Made by a program: the position numbers and the translations under genes. Below the pieces are notes generated by a model that made no database searches, was not told the DNA's origin, and worked only from the letters and a program-made list of their open reading frames with translations. Of a stretch of 64,000 bases of DNA, positions 7,812-15,825 are shown piece by piece (within the stretch, counting starts at the first letter, position 1; each line of letters opens with the position of its first letter). The DNA lies in contig NZ_BQHJ01000002.1 of NCBI RefSeq assembly GCF_021603645.1, positions 186,001 through 250,000 on the forward strand, read 5' to 3'. This DNA comes from Pseudomonas pseudonitroreducens (GTDB taxonomy: Bacteria; Pseudomonadota; Gammaproteobacteria; Pseudomonadales; Pseudomonadaceae).

Positions 7812-9830
7812 ATGCCCCTGACCCGAACCGCCGCTCTTCCCGCCAGCCTGCGCAAGCGCAGCGGCAACGCCGCCCCCTTCGACCCGAGCAAGATCGAACG
7901 CGCCATCGCTGCCGCCGGCGAGGCCAGCGGCGAGTTCTCCGCCCCCCACGCCGAGGAGCTGACCCGCCGCGTGCTGGCCAACCTGCCGGCACAGAACGAC
8001 CTGGATGTGGAACAGGTCCAGGATGTAGTCGAGCGTGCCCTCATGGAAGCCGGCCACTATCCCACCGCGCGGGCCTATATCGTCTACCGCGAACGTCATG
8101 GCCGCCTGCGCCGCGAGCGCAAGACGCTGGTGGACGTCGCCGCGTCGATGAACGAATACCTGTCGCGGGAGGACTGGCGGGTGCGCGCCAACGCCAACCA
8201 GGGCTATTCCCTGGGCGGGCTGATCCTCAACGTATCCGGCAAGGTGACCGCCAACTACTGGCTGGACGAGGTGTACAGCGAGGGTATCGCCGTCGCTCAC
8301 CGCGAAGCCGACCTGCACATCCACGACCTGGACATGCTCGCCGGCTACTGCGCCGGCTGGTCGCTGCGCACGCTGCTCAGCGAAGGCCTGAACGGCGTGC
8401 CCGGGCGGGTCGAGGCCGGGCCGCCGAAGCACCTCTCCAGCGCACTCGGGCAGATGGTCAACTTCCTCGGCACGCTGCAGAACGAATGGGCCGGCGCCCA
8501 GGCCTTCAGTTCCTTCGACACTTACCTGGCGCCCTATGTGCGCAACGACGGCCTGAGTTATCAACAGGTGCGCCAGGCACTGCAGGAGTTCATCTACAAC
8601 CTCAACGTTCCGTCGCGCTGGGGCACCCAGACGCCGTTCACCAACCTGACCTTCGACTGGGTCTGCCCGGACGACCTGCGCGAGCAGATTCCCTACGTCG
8701 GCGGCGTGGAGATGCCCTTCGCCTACGGCGAGCTGCAGGCCGAGATGGACCTGATCAACCGCGCCTACATCGAAGTCATGCAGGCTGGCGACGCCCACGG
8801 CCGGGTGTTCACCTTCCCGATCCCGACCTACAACATCACCCACGATTTCCCCTGGGACAGCGACAACGCCACGCGCCTCTTCGAGATGACCGCGCGCTAC
8901 GGCCTGCCGTACTTCCAGAACTTCCTCAATTCGGACATGCAGCCCAACCAGGTGCGATCCATGTGCTGCCGCCTGCAACTGGACGTGCGCGAACTGCTCA
9001 AGCGCGGCAACGGGCTGTTCGGCTCGGCAGAGCAGACCGGCTCGCTGGGCGTGGTGACGATCAACTGCGCGCGCCTGGGCTATCGCCATCGCGGCGACGC
9101 CGTCGGCCTGTACCGGCAGCTCGACTATCTGCTGGAGCTGGCCTTCGACAGCCTTGAGGTGAAACGCAAGGTCATCCAGCAGCACATGGACGCGGGGCTC
9201 TACCCCTACACCAAGCGTTACCTGGGCACCCTGCGCAACCATTTCTCCACCATCGGCTTGAACGGTGTGCACGAGATGCTGCGCAACTTCACCGCGGAGC
9301 GCGAGGGCCTGCATACCGAGGCCGGCCGGCAGCTGGCGCTGGAATTGCTGGACCATGTACGCGCACGGCTGGTGCGCTTCCAGGAAGACAGCGGGCACCT
9401 CTACAACCTCGAAGCCACGCCCGCCGAAGGCACCACCTATCGCTTCGCCCGCGAGGACCGCAAGCGTCACCCGGACATTCTCCAGGCCGGCACGCCGGAG
9501 GCGCCCTACTACACCAACTCCTCCCAGTTGCCGGTAGGCCTCACCGACGATCCGTTCGAGGCGCTGGAGCTGCAGGACGCCCTGCAGTGCAAATACACCG
9601 GCGGCACCGTGCTGCACCTGTACATGGCCGAGCGCATCTCCAGCGCCGAGGCCTGCAAGACTCTGGTGCGCACCGCCCTCGGACGCTTCCGCCTGCCCTA
9701 CCTGACGGTGACGCCGACCTTCTCCATCTGTCCCGTCCACGGCTACCTCGCCGGCGAACACGAGTTCTGCCCGAAGTGCGACGAAGCCGCGCTGCAGAAA
9801 GCCGCGACCAGAAGCTGCTGCGACAGCTGA
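7812..9830 (+). CDS. nrdD: Anaerobic ribonucleoside-triphosphate reductase, large part lacking the glycyl-radical end
   Basis: A 672-residue class III ribonucleotide reductase, which makes dNTPs from NTPs without oxygen. An ATP-cone lies at the N-terminus (about residues 7-95), followed by the ten-stranded barrel. The C-terminus carries zinc-site cysteines in CPVHG (Cys640) and CPKC (Cys653, Cys656) and stops 16 residues later at RSCCDS. The glycyl-radical segment, which in ordinary NrdD follows the zinc site in the same chain (RVxGY), is absent here. It is encoded by the next small gene at 9869. I chose the ATG at 7812 because the cone begins right after it and a GGAA lies upstream. The length is close to what I remember for P. 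aeruginosa PA1920 (about 675). Confidence 0.93.
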   Translation: MPLTRTAALPASLRKRSGNAAPFDPSKIERAIAAAGEASGEFSAPHAEELTRRVLANLPAQNDLDVEQVQDVVERALMEAGHYPTARAYIVYRERHGRLRRERKTLVDVAASMNEYLSREDWRVRANANQGYSLGGLILNVSGKVTANYWLDEVYSEGIAVAHREADLHIHDLDMLAGYCAGWSLRTLLSEGLNGVPGRVEAGPPKHLSSALGQMVNFLGTLQNEWAGAQAFSSFDTYLAPYVRNDGLSYQQVRQALQEFIYNLNVPSRWGTQTPFTNLTFDWVCPDDLREQIPYVGGVEMPFAYGELQAEMDLINRAYIEVMQAGDAHGRVFTFPIPTYNITHDFPWDSDNATRLFEMTARYGLPYFQNFLNSDMQPNQVRSMCCRLQLDVRELLKRGNGLFGSAEQTGSLGVVTINCARLGYRHRGDAVGLYRQLDYLLELAFDSLEVKRKVIQQHMDAGLYPYTKRYLGTLRNHFSTIGLNGVHEMLRNFTAEREGLHTEAGRQLALELLDHVRARLVRFQEDSGHLYNLEATPAEGTTYRFAREDRKRHPDILQAGTPEAPYYTNSSQLPVGLTDDPFEALELQDALQCKYTGGTVLHLYMAERISSAEACKTLVRTALGRFRLPYLTVTPTFSICPVHGYLAGEHEFCPKCDEAALQKAATRSCCDS

Positions 9831-9868
9831 CTCACCATCCCTTCATCACAGCAAAAGGAGCACCACCG

Positions 9869-10015
9869 ATGACCGCCAACCAACTGCCTGAAAGCCAGCG
9901 CCAACGCTGCGAGGTATGGACCCGCGTAATGGGCTATCACCGCCCGGTGTCGGCCTTCAACGCCGGCAAGCAGTCCGAACACCGCGAGCGCCGCCACTTC
10001 CGCGAGACGCGATGA
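9869..10015 (+). CDS. Separate glycyl-radical-domain peptide of NrdD (split class III RNR)
   Basis: A 48-residue gene between nrdD and nrdG. It contains CEVWTRVMGYHRPVSAF and then NAGKQSEHRERRHF. This matches the C-terminal radical loop of class III reductases, in which the glycine of RVxGY (here Gly22) carries the radical made by NrdG. It has its own strong AGGAG eight bases before the ATG and lies 38 bases past the nrdD stop in a different frame. Its stop overlaps the nrdG start in an ATGA (10012-10015). The dedicated signals argue for a real separate polypeptide that completes NrdD in trans, much as the GrcA/YfiD spare part does for pyruvate formate-lyase. The activity itself is inference. 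Confidence 0.85.
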   Translation: MTANQLPESQRQRCEVWTRVMGYHRPVSAFNAGKQSEHRERRHFRETR

Positions 10016-10713
10016 GCGCAACCCTCAGGGTCGGGGGCCTGGTGCCCCTGACCACCCTCGACTACCCCGGCCTGCTCGCCTGCGTGCTGTTCTGCCAGGG
10101 CTGCGCCTGGCGCTGCCGCTACTGCCACAACCCGGAGCTGATTGCGCCGCGCGGCGAGGAGGAAATCTGTTGGGATGACATCCTCGCCTTCCTCCGTCGC
10201 CGCCAGGGGCTGCTGCAAGGCGTGGTCTTCAGCGGCGGCGAGGCAACCCTGCAGAACGCCCTGCCCGCTGCCATGGCCAGCGTTCGCGAGATGGGGTTCC
10301 GCGTCGGCCTGCACAGCGCCGGCATCCGCCCGGAGCCCTTTGCCCGTGCACTGCCGCATGCCGATTGGGTCGGGTTCGACGTGAAGGGCCTGGCCGAGGA
10401 CATGGACGCCATCACCGGCGTGAAGCGCAGCGGCCTCGCCAGCTGGCGCAGCCTCGAACTGTTGCTGGAGAGCGGCGTGGCACACGAGTGCCGGACGACC
10501 GTGCATTGGCAGTTGTTCGACCTGGAACAACTGCGCCGCCTGGCCATGCGCCTGCGGGGACTGGGGGTGGATAATTTCGTGGTGCAACTGGCCCGCACCG
10601 GGCGGCAGCTCGACCCTGATCTGATAGCCACGCCGGCGCCACACGGTGCCGGGGATTTCTGGCGGGAATTGGAAACGCTTTTCCCGCACTTCGAATTACG
10701 CCAGGACAGCTAG
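10012..10713 (+). CDS. nrdG: Anaerobic RNR-activating radical SAM protein
   Basis: A 233-residue radical SAM enzyme. The [4Fe-4S] cysteine motif is Cys31-x3-Cys35-x2-Cys38 in CAWRCRYCHN, and the SAM-binding FSGGEAT follows. It generates the glycyl radical on the NrdD system. The pattern resembles the YjjW/NrdG2-like activators found with non-enterobacterial NrdD. The start is set by the ATGA overlap with the small radical-domain gene, so the two are translationally coupled. The frame is open further upstream, but that part lies inside the small gene. Confidence 0.92.
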   Translation: MSATLRVGGLVPLTTLDYPGLLACVLFCQGCAWRCRYCHNPELIAPRGEEEICWDDILAFLRRRQGLLQGVVFSGGEATLQNALPAAMASVREMGFRVGLHSAGIRPEPFARALPHADWVGFDVKGLAEDMDAITGVKRSGLASWRSLELLLESGVAHECRTTVHWQLFDLEQLRRLAMRLRGLGVDNFVVQLARTGRQLDPDLIATPAPHGAGDFWRELETLFPHFELRQDS

Positions 10714-10751
10714 GAACCGCGGTCATCATCCGAGAGTCCGTGCGAGCACTT

Positions 10752-10868
10752 CCCCCTCACCCCAGCCCTCTCCCTCAGGGAGAGGGGGCAGTCCGTGCCG
10801 GCCGAGACGATGATTTTCTCCTGCGCCCAACGCTCCCCTCTCCCCCTGGAAGAGAGTCAGGGTGAAGG
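10752..10868. repeat. CCCTCACCCC/CCCTCTCCC palindromic repeat (family C)
   Basis: Inverted arms begin with CCCTCACCCCAGCCCTCTCC and end with the complementary GGGTGAAGG. The interior contains further CTCTCCC/GGGAGAG pairs. Two other copies are in the window, at 40598-40711 (urtA-urtB) and 48260-48349 (ureB-ureC). Confidence 0.8.
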
Positions 10869-10910
10869 CAACCTCGAACGCCAATATCCCGCAGCGGCGC
10901 AACGTTTCTT

Positions 10911-10978
10911 GTAGGAGCGAGCTTGCTCGCGAACCAGGCCCAGCTGTGGAGTCTGTTCGCGAGCAAGCTCGCTCCTAC
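10911..10978. repeat. REP-like inverted pair (family A)
   Basis: Copies at 10911-10934 and 10955-10978 are perfect and in opposite orientation, separated by 20 bases. Confidence 0.9.
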
Positions 10979-10990
10979 GAAGAGCAAGAA

Positions 10991-11014
10991 AAAGCCCCGC
11001 CGAAGCGGGGCTTT
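10991..11014 (-). terminator. Rho-independent terminator of speA
   Basis: On the minus strand the stem GCCCCGC / GCGGGGC (10-bp with the flanking AAA/TTT) closes a four-base loop and is followed by TTTTTC. It begins 23 bases after the speA stop codon. It could also act weakly on nrdG read-through from the other side. Confidence 0.88.
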
Positions 11015-11036
11015 GATCACGCGGGCTGCCGATCCA

Positions 11037-12950
11037 TCAGGACGACAGGTAAGCCGAACGGGTCAGCCCCAGGCGCAACGCATCGAGGAACTGCGTGCGC
11101 TCGCGCGCAGTGAGCTTGGCCCCGGCGACCTTGTCGCGGTAGTGGGTCATCAGCTCCTCCGGCGACAGGTGCACATAGCGCAACATGTCCTCGATGGTGT
11201 CGTGGGTCTCGATGCCGGCGTGGTAGTAGCTGCCGTCGGCGTTCTGGTAGACGTTCACCGAGTCGGTGTCGCCGAACAGGTTGTGCATGTCGCCGAGGAT
11301 TTCCTGGTAGGCGCCGACCAGGAAGGTGCCGATCAGGTAGTCCTCGCCTTCCTTCACGTCATGCACCGGCATGCTGGTCTCGATGCTCTGCTCGTCGACG
11401 TACTGGGTGATCTTGCCGTCGGAGTCGCAGGTCAGGTCCTGCAGCACCGCGCGGCGGGTCGGCTCCTCGCCCAGGCGGTGGATCGGCAGTATCGGCAGCA
11501 CCTGGCCGATGGCCCAGGTGTCGGGCAGGCTCTGGAACACCGAGAAGTTGCAGATGTACTTGTCGGCCAGCTTGTCGTTGAGCTCGTCGAGCACCTGGCG
11601 GTGCGAACGCTGGTGCGCCTTGAGCTGGTTGTGCAGGCGACGGCAGATGGCGAAGTAGCACTGCTCGGCGAGAGCCTTCTGCGCCAGGCTGATCTTGCCC
11701 TCGGCATACTGCGCGGCGGCGTCGCTCATGTAGTGCGTGGCGCGCCAGTAGGTCTCGGTGACCATCTCGGCGTCGGTCGGGCCGAGCAGGTCGGCCAGCC
11801 ACTGGACGATCTCCGGCTGTTCGGCGAGGTCAGTGATCTTCGGTACTTCGTCGTTATGGCGCTCGACGTCGGTGACCTGGGTGATCAGCACCGCGTGGTG
11901 CGCGGTCAGTGCGCGGCCACTCTCCGAGAAGATGTGCGGATGCGGCAGACCCTGGGCGTCGCAGAACTCCTTGAGCATGCCGACCACGACACCGGCGTAG
12001 TCGTCGATGTCGTAGTTGATCGAGCTGGCGTTGCGCGAGTGGGTGCCATCGTAGTCCACGCCCAGGCCGCCGCCGACATCCACGTGGTCCACCGGCAGGC
12101 CGAGGGCGCGCAGTTCGCCGTAGTAGCGGATGGCTTCCTTGAAGCCGTGCTGGTAGTCGGCCAGGTTGGCGATCTGCGAGCCCATGTGGAAGTGCAGCAG
12201 GCGCACGCCCTGGTCCAGGCCGGCGGCGCGGAAGCGCTCGACCACCGACAGCAGCTGCGCGGCGGACAGGCCGAACTTGGCCTTCTCGCCACCGGTATCG
12301 GCCCACTTGGAGGAAGCCAGCGAGGACAGGCGCACGCGCAGGCCAACCTGGGGCAGCACACCGATGACGGCCGCCTCCTCGATCACCAGCTGCACCTCGG
12401 ATTCCTTCTCGATCACGATGAACACGTTGTGGCCGAGCTTCTGTCCCATCAGCGCCAGCTTGATGAACTCACGGTCCTTGTAGCCGTTGCAGACGATGGT
12501 GCCGCCCTTCGGAGCGAGCGCCAGCACGGCCATCAGCTCGGGCTTGGAACCGGCTTCCAGGCCGATGGAGACGTTCTGCGTGGCGATGATGCTTTCCACC
12601 ACCGCTTCCTGCTGGTTCACCTTGATCGGGTACAGCGCGGTGTAGCGGCTGCTGTATTCCAGGCGCGCGATGTTGGCGTCGAAGGCGCCGGTGAGCTTGC
12701 GCACGCGGTCCTGGAGGATGTCCGGGAAGCGCACCAGCAGCGGCAGCGACAGGCCCGCCTCGCGCAGCTGCTCGACCAGGACGTGCAGATCGATCGGCTG
12801 GGCATCGGCGCCCTGCGGGCGAACTTCCACGTTACCGGCGTCATTGAGGGCGTAATAGCCCGCACCCCAGTGGCGAATTCCGTAGATGCTGCGGCTGTCA
12901 GCCACGGTCCAGTTGCTGCCGTCGTCTTTGCGGGTCCGTCTAGCGGCCAT
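11037..12950 (-). CDS. speA: Biosynthetic arginine decarboxylase
   Basis: A 637-residue PLP-dependent fold-type III decarboxylase that converts arginine to agmatine, the first step of putrescine synthesis. The PLP lysine is in YPIKVNQQ, near residue 110. GGLGVDYDG and [10 protein letters not shown] correspond to phosphate- and substrate-binding loops. Length matches E. coli SpeA (about 658). A GAGGAG lies ten bases before the ATG. Downstream is a strong terminator; upstream on the same strand is yciH, 272 bases away. Agmatinase (speB) is encoded about 7 kb away in this window. Confidence 0.97.
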   Translation of the reverse strand: MAARRTRKDDGSNWTVADSRSIYGIRHWGAGYYALNDAGNVEVRPQGADAQPIDLHVLVEQLREAGLSLPLLVRFPDILQDRVRKLTGAFDANIARLEYSSRYTALYPIKVNQQEAVVESIIATQNVSIGLEAGSKPELMAVLALAPKGGTIVCNGYKDREFIKLALMGQKLGHNVFIVIEKESEVQLVIEEAAVIGVLPQVGLRVRLSSLASSKWADTGGEKAKFGLSAAQLLSVVERFRAAGLDQGVRLLHFHMGSQIANLADYQHGFKEAIRYYGELRALGLPVDHVDVGGGLGVDYDGTHSRNASSINYDIDDYAGVVVGMLKEFCDAQGLPHPHIFSESGRALTAHHAVLITQVTDVERHNDEVPKITDLAEQPEIVQWLADLLGPTDAEMVTETYWRATHYMSDAAAQYAEGKISLAQKALAEQCYFAICRRLHNQLKAHQRSHRQVLDELNDKLADKYICNFSVFQSLPDTWAIGQVLPILPIHRLGEEPTRRAVLQDLTCDSDGKITQYVDEQSIETSMPVHDVKEGEDYLIGTFLVGAYQEILGDMHNLFGDTDSVNVYQNADGSYYHAGIETHDTIEDMLRYVHLSPEELMTHYRDKVAGAKLTARERTQFLDALRLGLTRSAYLSS

Positions 12951-13222
12951 GCGGGGTGGTCTCCTCGATTTGCGCGAATGTGTGCAGGCGCCCGCCCGGC
13001 GTGCGGGAGAGTCGTCAATGCCTGGTCGGGTAAACCTAGCCGGGCCTTGTGACGTTGCCGTGTTGACCGCCAGCTTTGGCGGTAAGTTTAGGAAAATCCG
13101 ACGACACGCCCAGGGCGCGCCGAAAAATCTCCCATCTAGGGAAAGGGCTTGCCGGCGCCGCGCTCGATGCGCACCGCCTGGAACCCCTTCTCTGCAGAGG
13201 AGAATCTGTCGGGAGAGACGGC

Positions 13223-13594
13223 TCAGCCGCCGGATTTCTTCGCCTTGAGGCCGCGCTTGGTCAGCTCTTCGAGCAGCAGGTCGACGTGGTCGCCCTGGAT
13301 CTCGATGATGCCGTCCTTCAGCGCGCCACCCGTGCCGCAGCGCTTCTTCAGCGCCGTGGCCAGGTCCTTCAGCGCATCGGCCGACAGCAGTACGCCGGTC
13401 ACCGTGGTCACGGTCTTGCCACCGCGGCCCTTGGTTTCACGACGCACGCGCGCAATGCCATCGCCGGCCGGAATCTCGGCCTGCTTGCAGATGCACGCGC
13501 CAATGGGCTGATTGCAGTCCGGGCAATGCCGGCCGGAATCAGTGGAGTAGACGAGCCCGCCGAGGGCGGACAGGGAGGATGCTTTCTTGACCAC
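13223..13594 (-). CDS. yciH: YciH, SUI1/eIF1-like translation initiation factor
   Basis: A 123-residue protein with a GTG start and GGGGA upstream. An N-terminal CxxC pair of knuckles ([15 protein letters not shown]) is followed by the SUI1 fold ([13 protein letters not shown] and [22 protein letters not shown]). E. coli YciH resembles eukaryotic eIF1 and influences start-site fidelity in vitro. Its placement beside speA agrees with the P. aeruginosa order that I remember. Confidence 0.93.
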   Translation of the reverse strand: MVKKASSLSALGGLVYSTDSGRHCPDCNQPIGACICKQAEIPAGDGIARVRRETKGRGGKTVTTVTGVLLSADALKDLATALKKRCGTGGALKDGIIEIQGDHVDLLLEELTKRGLKAKKSGG

Positions 13595-13929
13595 CGGGCG
13601 TTTCCCCAGGATTGGCCTTTCACGGCCAGGTCAACGAATGGCCGGCTGGCGCCGACCGCGACGCCCCACTCAGGCAGGGGCTGCGCAATTCCCGGTGGAG
13701 GACCCTGCCGGAAAGGTCGCGCAATTTAGCAGCATTGAAGGCAAATGCTAAGAGCGAAAATGCGTCATTGATCGGCGGTTTGGCGACATGCCTTCTTTTC
13801 AAGGCAACTGGAAGTCGGATCGAGCGATCGCGGACGGAGTCCGCTCCTACGCCAGGGTCAGCATTTGTGTAGGAGCGGACTCCGTCCGCGATAGCTCCCC
13901 GGCGGCCTCGACGTCACCGGGAGCACGTA
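13595..13929. other. Intergenic region with a family B repeat pair
   Basis: This 335-base gap lies upstream of yciH. It should contain the yciH promoter and contains a family B palindrome pair (13827-13892). No gene was recognised. Confidence 0.6.
13827..13892. repeat. REP-like inverted pair (family B)
   Basis: The two 24-base arms, at 13827-13850 and 13869-13892, share the core GGAGCGGACTCCGTCCGCG. This family is related to family A but has a different palindrome centre. Other copies are at 19588-19681, 37847-37919, 38073-38145 and 38299-38372. Confidence 0.88.
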
Positions 13930-14469
13930 TCAGAAACTGACCAGGTACTTGCGCAGCGCCGCCAGCGAATCCGGGCAATACAGCGCGCCCGCCTTGGCCT
14001 CGGCCAGCGCCTGGTGCGGGTCGATGAATTTCGCTTCCAGCACCTCTTCCGGCTGCAGCCGCAGCGGCGCATCGGATACGGCGGAGAACACCGCGCACCA
14101 CAGGCGGTTGTCCGGCTGGTCGAAGAAGAAGGTGCCGTGCGCGCGCAACTCGACGCCGGCGATGCCCAGCTCCTCTTCCAGCTCGCGGGCGGCGGACTCG
14201 GCGTAGCTCTCGTCCGCCTGCACCATGCCGCCGGCGGCCGGGTCCCAGTAACCGGGATAGACCGCCTTGCTCAGCGTGCGGCGGTGCACGCACAGCTCAC
14301 CGGCTGAGTTGAACAGCAGGATGAAGGTGCCCCGGCCGATCAGCCCGCGTGCGCGCAGTTCTGCGCGCGGCAGGCTGCCCAGCAACTGGTCGTCGTCGTC
14401 GACCCAGGCGATCTTCTCGGCGTCCGAAGCCGCCCGGTGGGCGGCTTCCTTGTCGCTGATGCCTTCCAT
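13930..14469 (-). CDS. yfcD: Nudix hydrolase, YfcD-like
   Basis: A 179-residue Nudix protein. The Nudix box is complete at about residues 79-101 (GGMVQADESYAESAARELEE and then ELG), which supplies the divalent-metal glutamates. The N-terminal IAWVDDDDQLLGSLPRAELRARG and the LCVHRRTLSKAVYPGYWDPAAGG segment place it in the YfcD/IDI-like branch. Its substrate is unknown, probably a nucleoside diphosphate derivative. It starts three bases after the stop of the upstream DUF2333 gene, so the two are cotranscribed. Confidence 0.93.
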   Translation of the reverse strand: MEGISDKEAAHRAASDAEKIAWVDDDDQLLGSLPRAELRARGLIGRGTFILLFNSAGELCVHRRTLSKAVYPGYWDPAAGGMVQADESYAESAARELEEELGIAGVELRAHGTFFFDQPDNRLWCAVFSAVSDAPLRLQPEEVLEAKFIDPHQALAEAKAGALYCPDSLAALRKYLVSF

Positions 14470-14472
14470 CGA

Positions 14473-15537
14473 TCAGCCCTGGGCCAGCAGTTGGCGCAGG
14501 TCGATAATCGCGGCGTTGGCGCGGGAGATGTAGTTGGCCATCACCAGAGAGTGGTTGGCCAGCACGCCGAAGCCGCTGCCATTGAGAACCATCGGGCTCC
14601 ACAGCGGCGCCTCGGCGGCCTCCAGCTCGCGGATGATCTGGCGCACGCTGACGGTGGCGTTCTTCTTCGCCAGCACGTCGGCGAAGTCCACCTCGATGGC
14701 GCGCAGGATGTGCGACAGCGCCCAGGCCTGGCCACGGGCTTCGTAGAACACGTTGTCGATCTGCATCCAGGGGGTTTCCTGGATCACTTCCTCGACTTCC
14801 GGCGCCTGGCCCGGGGTGACCGGCTGCATCGGCGTGATGTTGGTGTTCAGCTTGACCCGCCCGACGCTGGCCGAGAGGCGCTGGGACAGCGAGCCCAGGC
14901 GGGTGGAGACGTCACCCAGCCAGTTGTTCAGGCTGTCGGCGCGGGCGTAGAACTGCGCGCCGGCCGGATCGGCGGAGAGGCGAGCGAGGTAGCGGTCCAG
15001 GGACTTGATGCCTTCGGCGTACTCGGACTCCGAGGACGGCAGCGCCCAGCTCTTGTTGTCGAAGTTGAAGCGCGGCTCGGCGCGCGCCAGGTCGGCGTCC
15101 TCGGTGGACTGCGACTGGGAGCGGGCGAAGTCCTTGCGCAGCGCGCGGGACAGGTCGCGCACCTGGACCAGGGCGCCGTATTCCCAGCTGGGCATGTTGT
15201 CCAGCCAGACGCCCGGCGGGAAGATGTCGTTGGACAGATAGCCACCCGGCTTGTTGAGGATGGTAGCGACCACTTCCTTGAGGGTTTCCACCGTGGTGTA
15301 GCCCACCACCATCTGCCGGCCGGCGCGCTCGGCGGCGGCCTGGGCGTTCTGCTGCACGGGGAACAGGTCCGGCTCCTGGCTCCAGTACCAGCCGATCACC
15401 CCGCAGACCACCAGGTAGGCCCCCAGCAGGCCGCCCAGTACGCGACCCAGCCAGGGGCCGCCGAAGTAGGCGCGTGCATTGTCTACCGTGTCATCCACGC
15501 GATCACGCACGGTGCCGCGTTTCTTCCAGTTCCACAT
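14473..15537 (-). CDS. DUF2333 family membrane-anchored protein
   Basis: A 354-residue protein with one transmembrane segment at about residues 33-50 (LGGLLGAYLVVCGVIGWYW) and a large, mostly helical extracytoplasmic part. It matches the DUF2333 family found in Pseudomonas and relatives, next to the Nudix gene. The function is unknown. The conserved position beside gcbA may suggest an envelope role, but that is only a guess. An AAGGAA site precedes the ATG. Confidence 0.85.
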   Translation of the reverse strand: MWNWKKRGTVRDRVDDTVDNARAYFGGPWLGRVLGGLLGAYLVVCGVIGWYWSQEPDLFPVQQNAQAAAERAGRQMVVGYTTVETLKEVVATILNKPGGYLSNDIFPPGVWLDNMPSWEYGALVQVRDLSRALRKDFARSQSQSTEDADLARAEPRFNFDNKSWALPSSESEYAEGIKSLDRYLARLSADPAGAQFYARADSLNNWLGDVSTRLGSLSQRLSASVGRVKLNTNITPMQPVTPGQAPEVEEVIQETPWMQIDNVFYEARGQAWALSHILRAIEVDFADVLAKKNATVSVRQIIRELEAAEAPLWSPMVLNGSGFGVLANHSLVMANYISRANAAIIDLRQLLAQG

Positions 15538-15825
15538 GGCAAGTTCCTTGATGTCCCGAATTCGAAGATAGCTTGGACCCGCAACCGGCCCCAGGGTGCC
15601 GCGATTTTAGGCCTCGCTGCGCAAGCATGCAGCAGCCAGGCAGACCAGCGCAGCCTACCCTGCGCATGGTGCTAGGTAATGCTGCGAATTACAAAGCTTC
15701 GGATGTTTGACCGAAGGCACTGTTATTGCCATCAAGGATTGGTAGCATAGGGCCATCAGTGTGTATCACGGCGGAAACATATTCGCCCCGCAGGCCGCCG
15801 GTACGGCCCTATAAAGAAGCGCGCG
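15538..15825. promoter_or_regulatory. Divergent promoter region between DUF2333 and gcbA
   Basis: This 288-base gap separates divergent transcription units and must hold both promoters. A run of lower G+C (about 15680-15760, with GAATTACAAAGCTTCGG) is the likeliest promoter area. No defined operator was identified. Confidence 0.4.

Larger units (their letters stand above)
10714..11036. other. Convergent intergenic region between nrdG and speA
   Basis: This 323-base gap holds a CCCTCTCCC-type palindromic repeat (10752-10868), a family A REP-like pair (10911-10978) and the speA terminator (10991-11014). No coding region was found. Confidence 0.7.

Noticed and set aside
9587-10015. Possible frameshift rather than a true gene split in nrdD
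   Set aside because: The frame of the small gene is open upstream, so a shift is conceivable. But the own AGGAG, the 38-base gap, the proper NrdD stop and the ATGA coupling to nrdG favour two genes. Kept as the main alternative in the finding.
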